Source: Pseudomonas marginalis (GTDB lineage Bacteria > Pseudomonadota > Gammaproteobacteria > Pseudomonadales > Pseudomonadaceae). Taken from it: 64,000 nucleotides of DNA. The stretch covers positions 227-64,226 of the forward strand of contig NZ_LKEG01000033.1 in assembly GCF_001645105.1 (NCBI RefSeq). Reading direction: 5' to 3'. Under the pieces are notes generated by a model that ran no database searches, had not been told where the DNA came from, and saw only the letters and a program-made list of their open reading frames with translations. Position 1 is the first letter of the stretch, and each line of letters opens with the position of its first letter. A program made the translations under genes and the position numbers. Below, in pieces: positions 39,052-51,769 of the stretch.

Positions 39052-39663
39052 CTAAAGCGCGCTGCCGGTATGGATCAGGCTGTCTGCCAGCCGGGTCAGG
39101 ATCGCCAGCGTGAAGAGGCTGATCACCACAGAGGCCGCGCGGTTGATGGTGTGGGGCGTCAACCAGGCGTATCCGCCTTGTTTGATGCGGGCTCCGAACA
39201 GTACCCAGGTGCACCCCACCGGTATCACCACCAGCGTGAATTGTGCGACGAACTGCACATACAGGTTCACGTCGGCAAACGTCTGCATCGGGACGATGAA
39301 CGAGACGATCAGCAATCCCTTGGGGTTGATCAGCGTCAGCAAAAAGAAATGCAGTTTGGATACGCGTGCTGCAGGCGCGGAGTTGAGTGTTTCGTCGGGA
39401 TTGCACCACAGCAGGTAGGAAGTCCTGATCAAATAACAGACCGAAGCGAACTGCACGAGCTTGAGCCCCCATGGCGCGCTGTCGCCCAGATGGCTGAGCA
39501 GGTAGCCCCAAAAGGATATTTGCACCAGGTACGCCAGGCATTCCAGCAGGCTCAGTGGCCAGGCGCGCCTGAACCCGGTGAGTAATCCCGAGCGCAATAG
39601 CAATGTGTTGGTGGGCCCCGGCATTAACAGCAGCAACGCGAGTGCAGACATGACGCTGAGCAT
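39052..39663 (-). CDS. LysE-family exporter
   Basis: Inner-membrane protein of 203 aa with about six helices. The N-terminal LLLLMPGPTNTLLLRSGLLTGFR is the LysE/RhtB signature (normally PGP). The family exports amino acids or related small molecules; the substrate is unknown. It lies between morA and ettA as a single gene; the 163-bp gap to ettA shows no further gene. Confidence 0.85.
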   Translation of the reverse strand: MLSVMSALALLLLMPGPTNTLLLRSGLLTGFRRAWPLSLLECLAYLVQISFWGYLLSHLGDSAPWGLKLVQFASVCYLIRTSYLLWCNPDETLNSAPAARVSKLHFFLLTLINPKGLLIVSFIVPMQTFADVNLYVQFVAQFTLVVIPVGCTWVLFGARIKQGGYAWLTPHTINRAASVVISLFTLAILTRLADSLIHTGSAL

Positions 39664-39826
39664 GAAGGTTGTTTCCTGAAACCGCTGAGGGGGGGATGGC
39701 CGGCTAATCTAACAGATAGATTTCGATACGCTCGGTCACTTAGGTTAACCTTGAGGATTCGCAATGCTATGTACCGCGCCATGACGCTACGTAGGCCTGT
39801 TCTCACTTTTTCATGAGGTCCACATT

Positions 39827-41491
<1,665 letters not shown>

Positions 41492-41512
41492 TCTGGGTGG
41501 GTGGTGTGAAAG

Positions 41513-41543
41513 AGCGGAGCCTTCGGGGCTCCGCTTTTTTTTT
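41513..41543 (+). terminator. Terminator of ettA
   Basis: GCGGAGCC (41514-41521) pairs with GGCTCCGC (41527-41534), followed by a run of nine T. It directly follows ettA. Confidence 0.9.
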
Positions 41544-41703
41544 GCGTCTTTTCTGGAAGATCAAGGCAGTTTAACTATTGGTGCGTGCCCTGAGTTGAAA
41601 TCCCTTTTTTGGTGCGAGCAAGCGCGTTTATTTATATCAAACGCACCATTTAAATTCACAATGGCGACATTTTGCGCTTTTCAGGTGCGATTCGAGTTGC
41701 TAA

Positions 41704-43574
<1,871 letters not shown>

Positions 43575-43644
43575 GACGTTCTCCCTCTATGGAGCTTGGG
43601 CCATGGTCGCCGCGCTTTAGTTTCGATGGATGTCTGAAAACGAC

Positions 43645-44001
43645 CTATTGCGAGCGATAGGCCCGGGCTGCGTCGCGGTCTTTCTCGTGCTGCCAGGCGC
43701 GGTCGCGGTCGTCCCAGTGATTGTCTTTGTAGTCACGCAGCTCTTCATTCTCACGCATGGCTTTGCACTGGCGAAAACCATCTTCCCAGCCTTCGGCGTA
43801 TTCGCGGTTTTTGAGATAACGCGGCACGTTCTTGCGAAACTCCCCGCTTATGACGCCAGCCGCCTGGCGACCACTGCTGCAGCCATCGTCAAAACCATCA
43901 GCAAAGGCCGGTGGGTAACCTTTGGCCAGTAAATCCTGATGGGTCGATTGGCAACCCGACAGCCCCACCCACACACACAGCAATACCGCAGACCGCCACA
44001 T
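43645..44001 (-). CDS. Small predicted lipoprotein
   Basis: Protein of 118 aa with a lipobox LSGC (Cys17) at the end of a short signal peptide. The mature chain is rich in charged and aromatic residues, with two related GYPPAFADGFDDGCSSG / EYAEGWEDGFRQC segments that look like a repeated motif. I do not recognise the family. It sits alone between the GreA/B-like gene and the damaged DUF3077 gene. Confidence 0.75.
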   Translation of the reverse strand: MWRSAVLLCVWVGLSGCQSTHQDLLAKGYPPAFADGFDDGCSSGRQAAGVISGEFRKNVPRYLKNREYAEGWEDGFRQCKAMRENEELRDYKDNHWDDRDRAWQHEKDRDAARAYRSQ

Positions 44002-44118
44002 GGCGTACTCCCTGGCCGTTTCACGGCTGATAGGGAGAGTCTAGAAGGGGATTTGTCGAGGAGGTGTGAAAGGCGCGTGAGAAAGGTGTTGGGCTAAAGG
44101 GCTATCAACGACGATTCC

Positions 44119-44406
44119 CTTAACGTCGTCCCCGACCCACCCCTGTCCTCAATCACCACCCTCGGCGTCGTCACATTTGGCGACTACGGCGAAAACGAGA
44201 AACCTCTGTTCCGCGTCAATTCCGGCATGCCGATTGATCAAGCACTGGAGCATGCCTCCACCCTGCTTTTTTACTCCAAGAAACTCGCCATGGAAGCCGC
44301 CATGGATGTGCGTGGTGAGCAATACGCCTGGGCCGCTCACTATCTGTGCGAGATGGGCAAGGCAGTCGTGGATGACCTGACCCAAGCGATGACGCCAGCA
44401 GCCTAA
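44119..44406 (+). pseudogene. DUF3077 family gene without a start codon
   Basis: The frame ending TAA at 44406 reads NVVPDPPLSSITTLGVVTFG ... LFRVNSGMPIDQALEHAS ... AMEAAMDVRG ... CEMGKAVVDDL, a clear DUF3077 protein of about 95 aa. Relatives that I recall begin M-x-x-I-VPDPP; here the position of the initiator is CTT (44119) and the frame closes upstream at TAA 44095, with no ATG, GTG or TTG before residue 37 or so. There is no clear ribosome binding site. It is either a start-codon-loss pseudogene or uses a rare start. Function of the family is unknown. Confidence 0.6.
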
Positions 44407-44424
44407 TAGGTCGGCACTGCCTTT

Positions 44425-44468
44425 GTGGTGAGCAGGCTTGCCCTGCGCAGGGCAGGCCTGTTCACCAC
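44425..44468. repeat. REP palindrome (GTGGTGAGC class)
   Basis: GTGGTGAGCAGGCTTGCC (from 44425) pairs with GGCAGGCCTGTTCACCAC (to 44468) around CTGCGCAG. It is a compact single palindrome of the third REP class, between the DUF3077 remnant and the damaged nuclease gene. Confidence 0.85.
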
Positions 44469-44536
44469 GAGGTTTATCGATGACTCCGGCCATCCAGGCG
44501 CGACTGTCAGTCGTAATAGCCCACAGTTTTTTTCAG

Positions 44537-45592
44537 TTAATCCGCATACTCGTAAATTTCATCGATAGATGAAATAGCGTGTCGGGTCTCATTTTTTTCC
44601 TCATCGAATATCCCGATGTACTTCTGGCTTCGATTGAAGTGAAGTCGGCAGATGGGCTTGCGGTTATTGTCGTCTAGCAGTATCCCAAAATAGCTCTGGG
44701 TATCTCGTTGAACGATGCGTTTTGCATCGACTACGGATCGGACGAGGGCGCGAACGATGTGGTAACCCTCCAGTTCTTCAAGCGTAGTTAGAATCTTATC
44801 TTCGGACTCGTCCCTGTCCTGCGCATCTGCATTCGCGCTGTTCGCGATGGGGATTGATGCCATTGTCGGTTGGATCGCGCCACTCATCGCCGACTTCAGC
44901 CGATCGTTGATCTGGTCGTTCAGAAATTGCGCTAACGCTTTTCGGGTCAGTTCAAAAAATTGCTCACGCACTTTTTGCGTGATGACACCCTCGTAAACAC
45001 GGGATGCGAAGAACTTCACGAAGTCGTCTTCTGGTTTGCTTACCTGACTGCCAATGAGCTTTTTAAGCTGGCTGACGTACTTCAGCTCTCCGGCTGCATT
45101 GATGATGGAGTCAACATCGAAAGCCGACTTGGTGAGTTTGACCAACTCCGGTACCGCGTACTCGTCAATATCCAGCAGGTCCAGCTCTAGAAATGGCTTC
45201 TCGTCCATTTTGTTGGGGGCGTCCAAGTCGGTAAAAAACCTGTAGACCTGGCCGTTGGTGAGAATTGAGATCCTTGCGCTCGTAACATGAAAATACCGAA
45301 AAAGCTGTGAGGCATGGTTGATGCTCAATGACTCACCAATTTTTTTGCATTCGATGAGTATTTGGACTTCACCCTATTTCATGATCGCGTAATCTATTTT
45401 TTCACCTTTCTTCGTCCCTACATCACAGACAAATTCTGGCGTTACTTCCTGTGGATCAAATACGTCGTAGCCCAACACGGTGTTGATGAAAGGCATTACG
45501 AAAGCATTTTTTGTCGCTTCTTCTGTTTGAATGGCAGGGCCTTGTAGCCGAACTTTTGCTGCCAAACTGGTTAGCTTTTCGAAGAAATCCAT
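44537..45592 (-). pseudogene. Orphan type I restriction-like nuclease gene split by an in-frame TAG
   Basis: One gene of about 351 codons, read from ATG 45592 to TGA 44537, with a TAG at codon 73 (45376-45374). The first 72 codons (MDFFEKLTSLAAKVRLQ, then TEEATKNAFVMPFINTVLGYDVFDP) and the frame after the stop (GEVQILIECKK ... HASQLFRYFHVTSARISILTNG) are in the same phase and form one continuous HSDR_N-type domain. The stop lies between the catalytic Asp (KIDYAI) and the E-x-K (ECK) of the PD-(D/E)xK nuclease. No hsdM or hsdS is nearby. Base composition is lower in GC than its neighbours, suggesting transfer. Confidence 0.85.
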
Positions 45593-45769
45593 AGTGAGCC
45601 TCTTACCTATTCAGATCCGTGTATAGATGGGATGGCAATTTGATTGCCGCCCGATACTAGTCCAAAACACCCTTAAAAAGGATGAGGTCGGAGGCAGTTT
45701 GGCTTGACTGAAAAAAGCTAAAAAAATGTCCGAAATTTCCCGCCTATTTTTCAATAGGTTAGAAGCAAG

Positions 45770-46096
45770 CTAAGAATTTGTATGTGTAAGTGCTGGTTCT
45801 CTTTGGGCTGTTGGAGCGGCGTGCTCAGCCAACTCCAACTGAATAAACGCCGCAATCATCGCTCGATATACCTGTTCAGTGACCTCGGGATTGGCACCCA
45901 CGGTCTCCGATATACCCCGCACCTTGGCTATCACCTGTTCAACCCGTTGCGGTGCCTTGACGCCATCCGCGTCTTTTTTGAAGCGCGCGGCCTGGCATAC
46001 GTAGCGGCCGCGTTCGGCCAGCAGGGTGACGATCTGTTGGTCAAGGTGATCGATGTTTGCGCGGATTTCTTCGAGGTTGGTGCAGATAACGGCCAT
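45770..46096 (-). CDS. Chorismate mutase (AroQ/PchB family)
   Basis: All-helical AroQ-type protein of 108 aa. Arg12, Arg29 and Lys40 sit at the spacing of the active-site residues of PchB and the E. coli chorismate mutase domain; at the position of the PchB glutamine there appears to be Glu88. It could convert chorismate to prephenate, or act as isochorismate-pyruvate lyase; no pch genes are near. It is a stand-alone gene between the damaged nuclease and a REPIN. Confidence 0.8.
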   Translation of the reverse strand: MAVICTNLEEIRANIDHLDQQIVTLLAERGRYVCQAARFKKDADGVKAPQRVEQVIAKVRGISETVGANPEVTEQVYRAMIAAFIQLELAEHAAPTAQREPALTHTNS

Positions 46097-46156
46097 GTTG
46101 ATGGAACTCCTGATTGGGCGGGCAACGCCATGCGTCTGAATATAAGCGAGACAAAT

Positions 46157-46243
46157 GTGGGAGGGGGCTTGCTCCCGATAGCGGTATGTCAGTCACTGGA
46201 TACTTAACTGGCACACCGCCATCGGGAGCAAGCCCCCTCCCAC
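46157..46243. repeat. REPIN (GTGGGAGGGG class)
   Basis: Inverted REP pair, starting GTGGGAGGGGGCTTGCTCC at 46157 and ending CCCCTCCCAC at 46243. It separates the chorismate mutase start from the DUF4105 gene end. Confidence 0.92.
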
Positions 46244-46269
46244 ATTGGATCTTCGCCGGGTCTTACCGA

Positions 46270-48123
46270 TCAGTAGTGATACCACTTCACTTCAAGCATC
46301 ACTTCATTCACCGGCGTTGATAAATGGCTGTACTCGCGCTGTGCACTCAGGCGCAGGCCCAGGTTGCGGGACAACTCCCACTGCTGGTTCAGGCTGATGC
46401 TGCGCCTTACTTCGCCGTTGGTGAAGAAGTCCCCTTTGGCTTCCAGGCTCAGGTTGCCCAGCGGATTCTTCCACAGCACGCCGGTGTTGAACCCGGCCGC
46501 CGGGGAGATGGCTTCGTTGAAGTCGTTGTTGTGTTCCACGCGTACGGTGCCAAGGGCGAAGCCGAGCATGTCGTCGCGCAGTTGCCAGGTGCTGCCGGCT
46601 CCGCCGTTGACGTGGGCGACCAGGGTTTCGTCGTCGTGCTTGCCCGGTACTCGCTCCAGGCCGCCGGTGACTTGCCATGACCATGGCTGCAACAGGGCGT
46701 TGCGCGGGGTCAGGGAGCGGATGGTGGCCAGGTCCAGTTGCTGCAGTTGCCAGTGGTTGCCTTCGTACTGGCGCAGTTTCATTTGCAGGATTTCGATCTG
46801 CGCGCCCAGCGGGAAGCCTTCGGCGTTGTCGTTGAGGTCGTGGTAGGCCATGCGCAGGCCGTATTCGCCAAAGGCTTTGTCGCCACGGGTGCCGATGCCG
46901 GCTTGCCAGGTGCGCGACTCGTGACCGTTTTCCGGCAGGCCTGGGGGCGTGATCTTCAGGTCAGGCGCGGGGTTCTGGTTGATGGCGCGCAGCAGTTCGA
47001 AGCTGCGTTGGGAGCGTTCGGCGTCGCGTTCCAAGCCATTCGCGCGGTAGCGGCCGAGGCGGTAGGCGGCGTCGATGATCAGGGCCTGGCGTTCGCGGGG
47101 CAGCGCTTTGAAAGCCGGCTCCTGCAGTTGCTTCTGGTCGTCGCTGACCTTCAATACCCATTGTTGCTCGTCGCTGTCCAACGGCTTGGCGCGTTCCAGC
47201 AACTCGCGTTCACGGGAGGGGCGATAGTCGATTTTCTCGACCAGGCCGGCGTCCTTCACGGCTTTTACCGTGTCGGTGGGGATGGCGGTCAGCGGGAATT
47301 GTTCGGTCAGGCGCAGGCCGGGGCGGGCCACTTGCAGCAGTTCCAGCAGGCGATAGGAGCAATTTTCGTCGAAGAAGAAGTAGTCGAACTGGATCTGCTT
47401 GAGTTCCCACACGTGTTCGACCATACGCTCGGTCTCGACCTGGGTGAGGTTGAGGCGGTATTCCCACAGGTCGCGATTTTCGAGGCTGCGGTATTCCGAC
47501 AACTTCTCCTGATAAGGCACCAGCGCGAACAGGCCGGGATAACCGCCCATCAGGCCTTTCCAAGCGTAGAGGATGCTGTTGTCGGAGCCTTCGATGTAGG
47601 CGCCGAAGTTGATCGCGTAGCTGAGCAAGGCGGTGTTGTTGCTTTGCACGTCGGCCTGGTCGATGCGCAGCAGGGTGTGACCGAACATCGACGACGGGCT
47701 GTTGAGGTAGGCCGCCGGGAAGATCATCACCGCGCTGTGGGGCGCAACGTCCTTGAACCACTGTTTGAATTCTTTGCAGTCGACAGCGGGCAGGTCGGCC
47801 AGGTGCAACTGGTCCTTGAGCCAGCGGGTGCGCGCGGGGTAAACGCATTGGGCGTGTTTTTCACCCAGGCTGGCCGGGGCGTAGAGGGCATCGACCGTGG
47901 CCTTGAGTTCGGCGTCCGGGTGGTGGGCGCCGTCAGCGGCGAGGAAAAACTTTTTTTCGCTGACATAGCTGCGCCAGCCACTGATTTTTCCGGCTTCGTA
48001 GTGGCCCAAAGACAACCAGAAAGGGTCGTTGGCCAGTTGCTGCAAACGTTGATCATCGAGGTGCGGGGCCGCATGCAGCGGGGCGCAGGCGAAGAGAGCC
48101 AGGCAAGCGAGGCGTTTGAGCAT
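46270..48123 (-). CDS. Exported DUF4105 (Lnb-type) envelope protein
   Basis: Protein of 617 aa with a signal peptide ending near APLHA-APHLDD. The central DUF4105 region (about 125-300) has SPSSMFGHTLLRID and the cysteine-containing FDYFFFDENCSYRLLELL; this domain resembles NlpC/P60-like folds (Cys-His pair) and is known as the Lnb N-terminal periplasmic domain. The C-terminal 200 residues are beta-rich, ending EVKWYHY, and look like an outer-membrane barrel. The function is unknown. It is downstream of the DUF3015 gene, separated by a terminator. Confidence 0.82.
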   Translation of the reverse strand: MLKRLACLALFACAPLHAAPHLDDQRLQQLANDPFWLSLGHYEAGKISGWRSYVSEKKFFLAADGAHHPDAELKATVDALYAPASLGEKHAQCVYPARTRWLKDQLHLADLPAVDCKEFKQWFKDVAPHSAVMIFPAAYLNSPSSMFGHTLLRIDQADVQSNNTALLSYAINFGAYIEGSDNSILYAWKGLMGGYPGLFALVPYQEKLSEYRSLENRDLWEYRLNLTQVETERMVEHVWELKQIQFDYFFFDENCSYRLLELLQVARPGLRLTEQFPLTAIPTDTVKAVKDAGLVEKIDYRPSRERELLERAKPLDSDEQQWVLKVSDDQKQLQEPAFKALPRERQALIIDAAYRLGRYRANGLERDAERSQRSFELLRAINQNPAPDLKITPPGLPENGHESRTWQAGIGTRGDKAFGEYGLRMAYHDLNDNAEGFPLGAQIEILQMKLRQYEGNHWQLQQLDLATIRSLTPRNALLQPWSWQVTGGLERVPGKHDDETLVAHVNGGAGSTWQLRDDMLGFALGTVRVEHNNDFNEAISPAAGFNTGVLWKNPLGNLSLEAKGDFFTNGEVRRSISLNQQWELSRNLGLRLSAQREYSHLSTPVNEVMLEVKWYHY

Positions 48124-48171
48124 GGGGGCTACTTAAGTCGGAATAAAAAAAAGACCCAAGGGGGACAGGTC

Positions 48172-48205
48172 GAAAAAATAAAACCCGCGCCTCGAAAGAC
48201 GCGGG
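48172..48205 (-). terminator. Terminator of the DUF3015 gene
   Basis: On the minus strand CCCGCG (48205-48200) pairs with CGCGGG (48189-48184) and is followed by TTTTATTTTTT. It lies between the DUF3015 and DUF4105 genes. Confidence 0.8.
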
Positions 48206-48215
48206 CGGATCGAGC

Positions 48216-48704
48216 TTAAGCCTGGGTAGCGTATTTCGCCAGACGGGCATCGCTTTTCAGTACAGCAATGGTGTTGTTGTGCACGTCGTCAGCGGTCACG
48301 TCAGCCTTGCTGAAGATCTGCTGGAAGTGCTCGTGGGTCACGGCAGCAAAGTGCTCGCGATCTTCAGGCGCAACGCCCAGTACCACAGCGTAGGTGGTCA
48401 GCGCTTCGCCGTTACCCTTGGCCATGTCTTCGGACAGCTCGTTCATCATGCCATTCATGGCAATCCACGATTTGCCGCCGTAAGTCAGGGCGCTGTTGGT
48501 GCTGCAACCGTTGGTGCCCGAGGTCATGCCGAAGGTGGCGTTACCCGAAGTACCGTTGGTGGTGGAAGCCAGGAAGTGAGCTGGAGTACCGCGCTGGCCT
48601 TCGAACAACATGTTGCCCCAACCGCAGTTCGGGCCACCTGGTGCTTCTGCCATTGCATTGAGGGAGACGACGGTGAAGAGAGTACCGAGAAGGATCCGTT
48701 TCAT
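48216..48704 (-). CDS. DUF3015 periplasmic protein
   Basis: Protein of 162 aa, starting MKRILLGTLFTVVSLNAMA, so exported. The mature N-terminus PGGPNCGWGNMLFEGQRG and the two cysteines are typical of DUF3015. The function is unknown. The ATG at 48704 is chosen because the signal peptide starts there; an upstream in-frame start at 48752 is atypical. It is transcribed away from the Lon-like protease gene; the 269-bp divergent gap shows no other gene. Confidence 0.85.
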   Translation of the reverse strand: MKRILLGTLFTVVSLNAMAEAPGGPNCGWGNMLFEGQRGTPAHFLASTTNGTSGNATFGMTSGTNGCSTNSALTYGGKSWIAMNGMMNELSEDMAKGNGEALTTYAVVLGVAPEDREHFAAVTHEHFQQIFSKADVTADDVHNNTIAVLKSDARLAKYATQA

Positions 48705-48973
48705 AGCTTTGTTCTCTATTGTGTGCAAACCAATGGACAAGGGTTCAGGCACTTCATAGCGCCCTAGGGATCGGTTATTAGTCCAACCCGCGCAGTTTGG
48801 AGTTTAGGCACGTTCCAAGGGTTCCGTGTGTTTTTATAAAACAATTCGCGATGTCGCGTTTTTTTTGCAGGACGCATCCCGCGTCTATGGCTTTCCCTCA
48901 AGCGCGCCTTGCCAGAGCGCGTAAGCGGGAGCCAGAATGCCGTCATCTGCCCCGCCTGATGTAAGGAAGCCCG

Positions 48974-51412
48974 ATGCCTGATCCTGTTGCTGCCAGCTTG
49001 CGTCTAGCGCCCGAAGCGCTGACTCGCCCTTTCTCCGCTGAACAGTTCAGCTTCTCGACCACCAATGATTTGGAGCCCTTTCGCGGTGTGCTTGGCCAGG
49101 AACGTGCGGTTGAAGCCTTGCAGTTCGGTGTGGCCATGCCACGCCCTGGTTACAACGTGTTTGTCATGGGCGAGCCGGGTACCGGCCGCTTTTCGTTCGT
49201 CAAACGCTACCTGAAGGCCGAAGGCAAGCGCCTGCAGACCCCGGCGGACTGGGTCTATGTGAACAATTTCGATGAACCTCGCGAACCGCGTGCCCTGGAA
49301 TTACCGGGCGGCGGCGCAGCGGCGTTCATCAGCGATATCAACGGCCTGGTCGACAACCTGGTGGCCACTTTCCCGGCGGTCTTCGAGCACCCGACGTATC
49401 AACAGCGCAAAAGCGCCATCGACCGTGCGTTCAACCAGCGCTACGACAAGGCACTGGACGTGATCGAACGCCTGGCCCTGGAAAAGGACGTGGCGCTGTA
49501 CCGTGACAGCACCAACATCGCGTTCACGCCGATGCTCGACGGCAAGGCGCTGGACGAGGCCGAGTTCTCGCAGTTGCCGGAAGCCGACCGTGAGCGTTTC
49601 CACACGGATATTTCCGAGCTGGAAGAGCGCCTCAACGAAGAACTGGCCAGCCTGCCGCAGTGGAAGCGTGAGTCCAACAACCAACTGCGCCAGTTCAACG
49701 AAGAAACCATCACCCTGGCCCTGCAGCCCTTGCTCGCACCGCTGTCGGAAAAGTATGCGGAAAATGCGGCTGTCTGCGGTTACCTGCAAGCCATGCAGGT
49801 GTACCTGCTCAAGACCGTGGTCGAGCAATTGGTCGACGACGCCAAAACCGACGCGCAGGCGCGCAAGCTGCTTGAAGAACAGTACTGCCCGAGCCTGGTG
49901 GTCGGCCATCCGGTCAACGGTGGCGCACCGGTGGTGTTTGAACCGCACCCGACCTACGACAACCTGTTCGGCCGTATCGAATACAGCACCGACCAAGGTG
50001 CGCTCTACACCACTTATCGTCAGTTGCGCCCAGGTGCGCTGCACCGTGCCAACGGCGGTTTCCTGATTCTTGAAGCCGAAAAAATGCTCAGTGAGCCGTT
50101 TGTCTGGGACGCCCTCAAGCGCTCCCTGCAGTCGCGCAAGCTGAAGATGGAATCGCCATTGGGCGAGCTGGGCCGCCTGGCCACCGTGACCCTCAACCCG
50201 CAGATGATCCCGTTGCAGGTCAAGGTCATCATCATTGGCTCCCGCCAGCTGTACTACGCGTTGCAGGACGCCGACCCGGACTTCCAGGAGATGTTCCGGG
50301 TGCTGGTGGACTTCGACGAAGACATCCCGATGGTCGACGAAAGCCTGGAGCAGTTCGCCCAGTTGCTCAAAACCCGCACCTCGGAAGAAGGCATGGCGCC
50401 GCTGACCTCGGATGCGGTGGCACGGCTGGCCACTTACAGCGCACGCTTGGCGGAACACCAGGGGCGCTTGTCGGCGCGCATTGGTGACTTGTTCCAGCTG
50501 GTCAGCGAGGCGGATTTCATTCGCCACCTGGCGGGTGACGAGATGACCGACGCCGGCCATATCGAGCGTGCACTCAAGGCCAAGGCCACGCGCACTGGGC
50601 GAGTCTCGGCGCGGATTCTCGACGACATGCTCGCCGGGGTCATCCTGATCGACACCGCCGGTGCGGCGGTGGGCAAGTGCAACGGGCTGACGGTGCTGGA
50701 AGTCGGTGACTCGGCCTTTGGCGTGCCGGCGCGGATTTCCGCCACGGTGTACCCGGGCGGCAGCGGTATTGTCGACATCGAGCGTGAGGTCAACCTCGGC
50801 CAGCCGATTCACTCCAAGGGCGTGATGATCCTCACCGGTTACCTGGGCAGCCGTTATGCGCAGGAATTCCCGCTGGCGATCTCCGCGAGCATTGCGCTGG
50901 AGCAGTCCTACGGCTACGTGGACGGCGACAGTGCGTCTCTGGGCGAGGCGTGCACCTTGATTTCGGCCTTGTCGAAAACCCCGCTCAAGCAGTGCTTTGC
51001 CATCACCGGTTCCATCAATCAGTTTGGTGAAGTGCAGGCGGTGGGCGGGGTCAACGAGAAGATCGAAGGCTTCTTCCGCCTGTGTGAAGCGCGCGGTTTG
51101 ACCGGGGAGCAGGGGGCGATCATTCCCCAGGCCAACGTCGCCACGCTGATGCTCGATGAAAAGGTGCTGCAGGCCGTGCGTGCCGGGCAGTTCCATATCT
51201 ATGCGGTGCGCCAGGCGGATGAGGCATTGAGCCTGCTGGTGGGCGAGGATGCCGGTGAGCCGGATGCAGAAGGTCAGTTCCCGGAAGGCACGGTCAATGC
51301 GCGCGTGGTAGAGCGTCTGCGGGCAATTGCCGAGATGATCAGCGAAGAGGACCTGAAGGAGGCCGAGAAGGAGCTGGTCCAGCAGGCGCTGGCGGAAGCC
51401 AAGCCCACTTGA
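48974..51412 (+). CDS. Lon-like ATP-dependent protease (AAA_32 + S16)
   Basis: Protein of 812 aa. The C-terminal S16 peptidase domain (about 570-780) has the Ser-Lys dyad Ser653 (GDSAS) and Lys696 (GGVNEKIEG). The N-terminal ATPase part has a Walker-A-like GEPGTGRFS at 66-74 in which Arg72 replaces the usual lysine, as seen in some members of this LonB-like bacterial branch. A helical insert (about 190-260) splits the ATPase. It is soluble. The role is probably protein quality control or specific proteolysis; the substrate is unknown. Confidence 0.88.
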   Translation: MPDPVAASLRLAPEALTRPFSAEQFSFSTTNDLEPFRGVLGQERAVEALQFGVAMPRPGYNVFVMGEPGTGRFSFVKRYLKAEGKRLQTPADWVYVNNFDEPREPRALELPGGGAAAFISDINGLVDNLVATFPAVFEHPTYQQRKSAIDRAFNQRYDKALDVIERLALEKDVALYRDSTNIAFTPMLDGKALDEAEFSQLPEADRERFHTDISELEERLNEELASLPQWKRESNNQLRQFNEETITLALQPLLAPLSEKYAENAAVCGYLQAMQVYLLKTVVEQLVDDAKTDAQARKLLEEQYCPSLVVGHPVNGGAPVVFEPHPTYDNLFGRIEYSTDQGALYTTYRQLRPGALHRANGGFLILEAEKMLSEPFVWDALKRSLQSRKLKMESPLGELGRLATVTLNPQMIPLQVKVIIIGSRQLYYALQDADPDFQEMFRVLVDFDEDIPMVDESLEQFAQLLKTRTSEEGMAPLTSDAVARLATYSARLAEHQGRLSARIGDLFQLVSEADFIRHLAGDEMTDAGHIERALKAKATRTGRVSARILDDMLAGVILIDTAGAAVGKCNGLTVLEVGDSAFGVPARISATVYPGGSGIVDIEREVNLGQPIHSKGVMILTGYLGSRYAQEFPLAISASIALEQSYGYVDGDSASLGEACTLISALSKTPLKQCFAITGSINQFGEVQAVGGVNEKIEGFFRLCEARGLTGEQGAIIPQANVATLMLDEKVLQAVRAGQFHIYAVRQADEALSLLVGEDAGEPDAEGQFPEGTVNARVVERLRAIAEMISEEDLKEAEKELVQQALAEAKPT

Positions 51413-51434
51413 TGGTGTCGTGACTGGTGGGCTG

Positions 51435-51586
51435 TTGTGGTGAGCACGCTTGTTGTGGTGAGCGGGCTTGCCCCGCGCTGGGCTGCGTAGCAGCCCCAAA
51501 ACCAAACAATTCAATCTCACTGGCACACCGCACCGGTCCCACTGGGGCCGCTTCGCAGCCCAGCGCGGGGCAAGCCCGCTCACCAC
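51435..51586. repeat. REPIN (GTGGTGAGC class) with a partial tandem duplication
   Basis: The main inverted pair runs from GTGGTGAGCGGGCTTGCC (51455) to GGCAAGCCCGCTCACCAC (ending 51586). In front, an 18-bp unit TTGTGGTGAGCACGCTTG (51435-51452) is followed by the near-identical TTGTGGTGAGCGGGCTTG (51453-51470). It fills most of the 357-bp gap after the Lon-like gene; bases 51587-51769 hold no other recognisable feature. Confidence 0.88.
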
Positions 51587-51769
51587 ATGACGGGCTAAAC
51601 CGTCACAAATTTGGCGAGACTTTAGCGCCGACGCCCGTTGGTCTCTACAACCTTGGTTTGTCGTGGTTTTCTTCTATTCTGAGCTCAAGGGATATCCACA
51701 GGAGTCGCTGGATAGAAACAGCCTCGCCCCAGGCGCAGGTTGAACACCGATCTACCGAGGGCCGCCGCC

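Noticed and set aside
49301-51586. 761-codon open frame on the minus strand across the Lon-like gene
   Set aside because: It is an antisense shadow with unusual composition (His, Gln, Arg rich). The plus strand encodes a well-defined protease.
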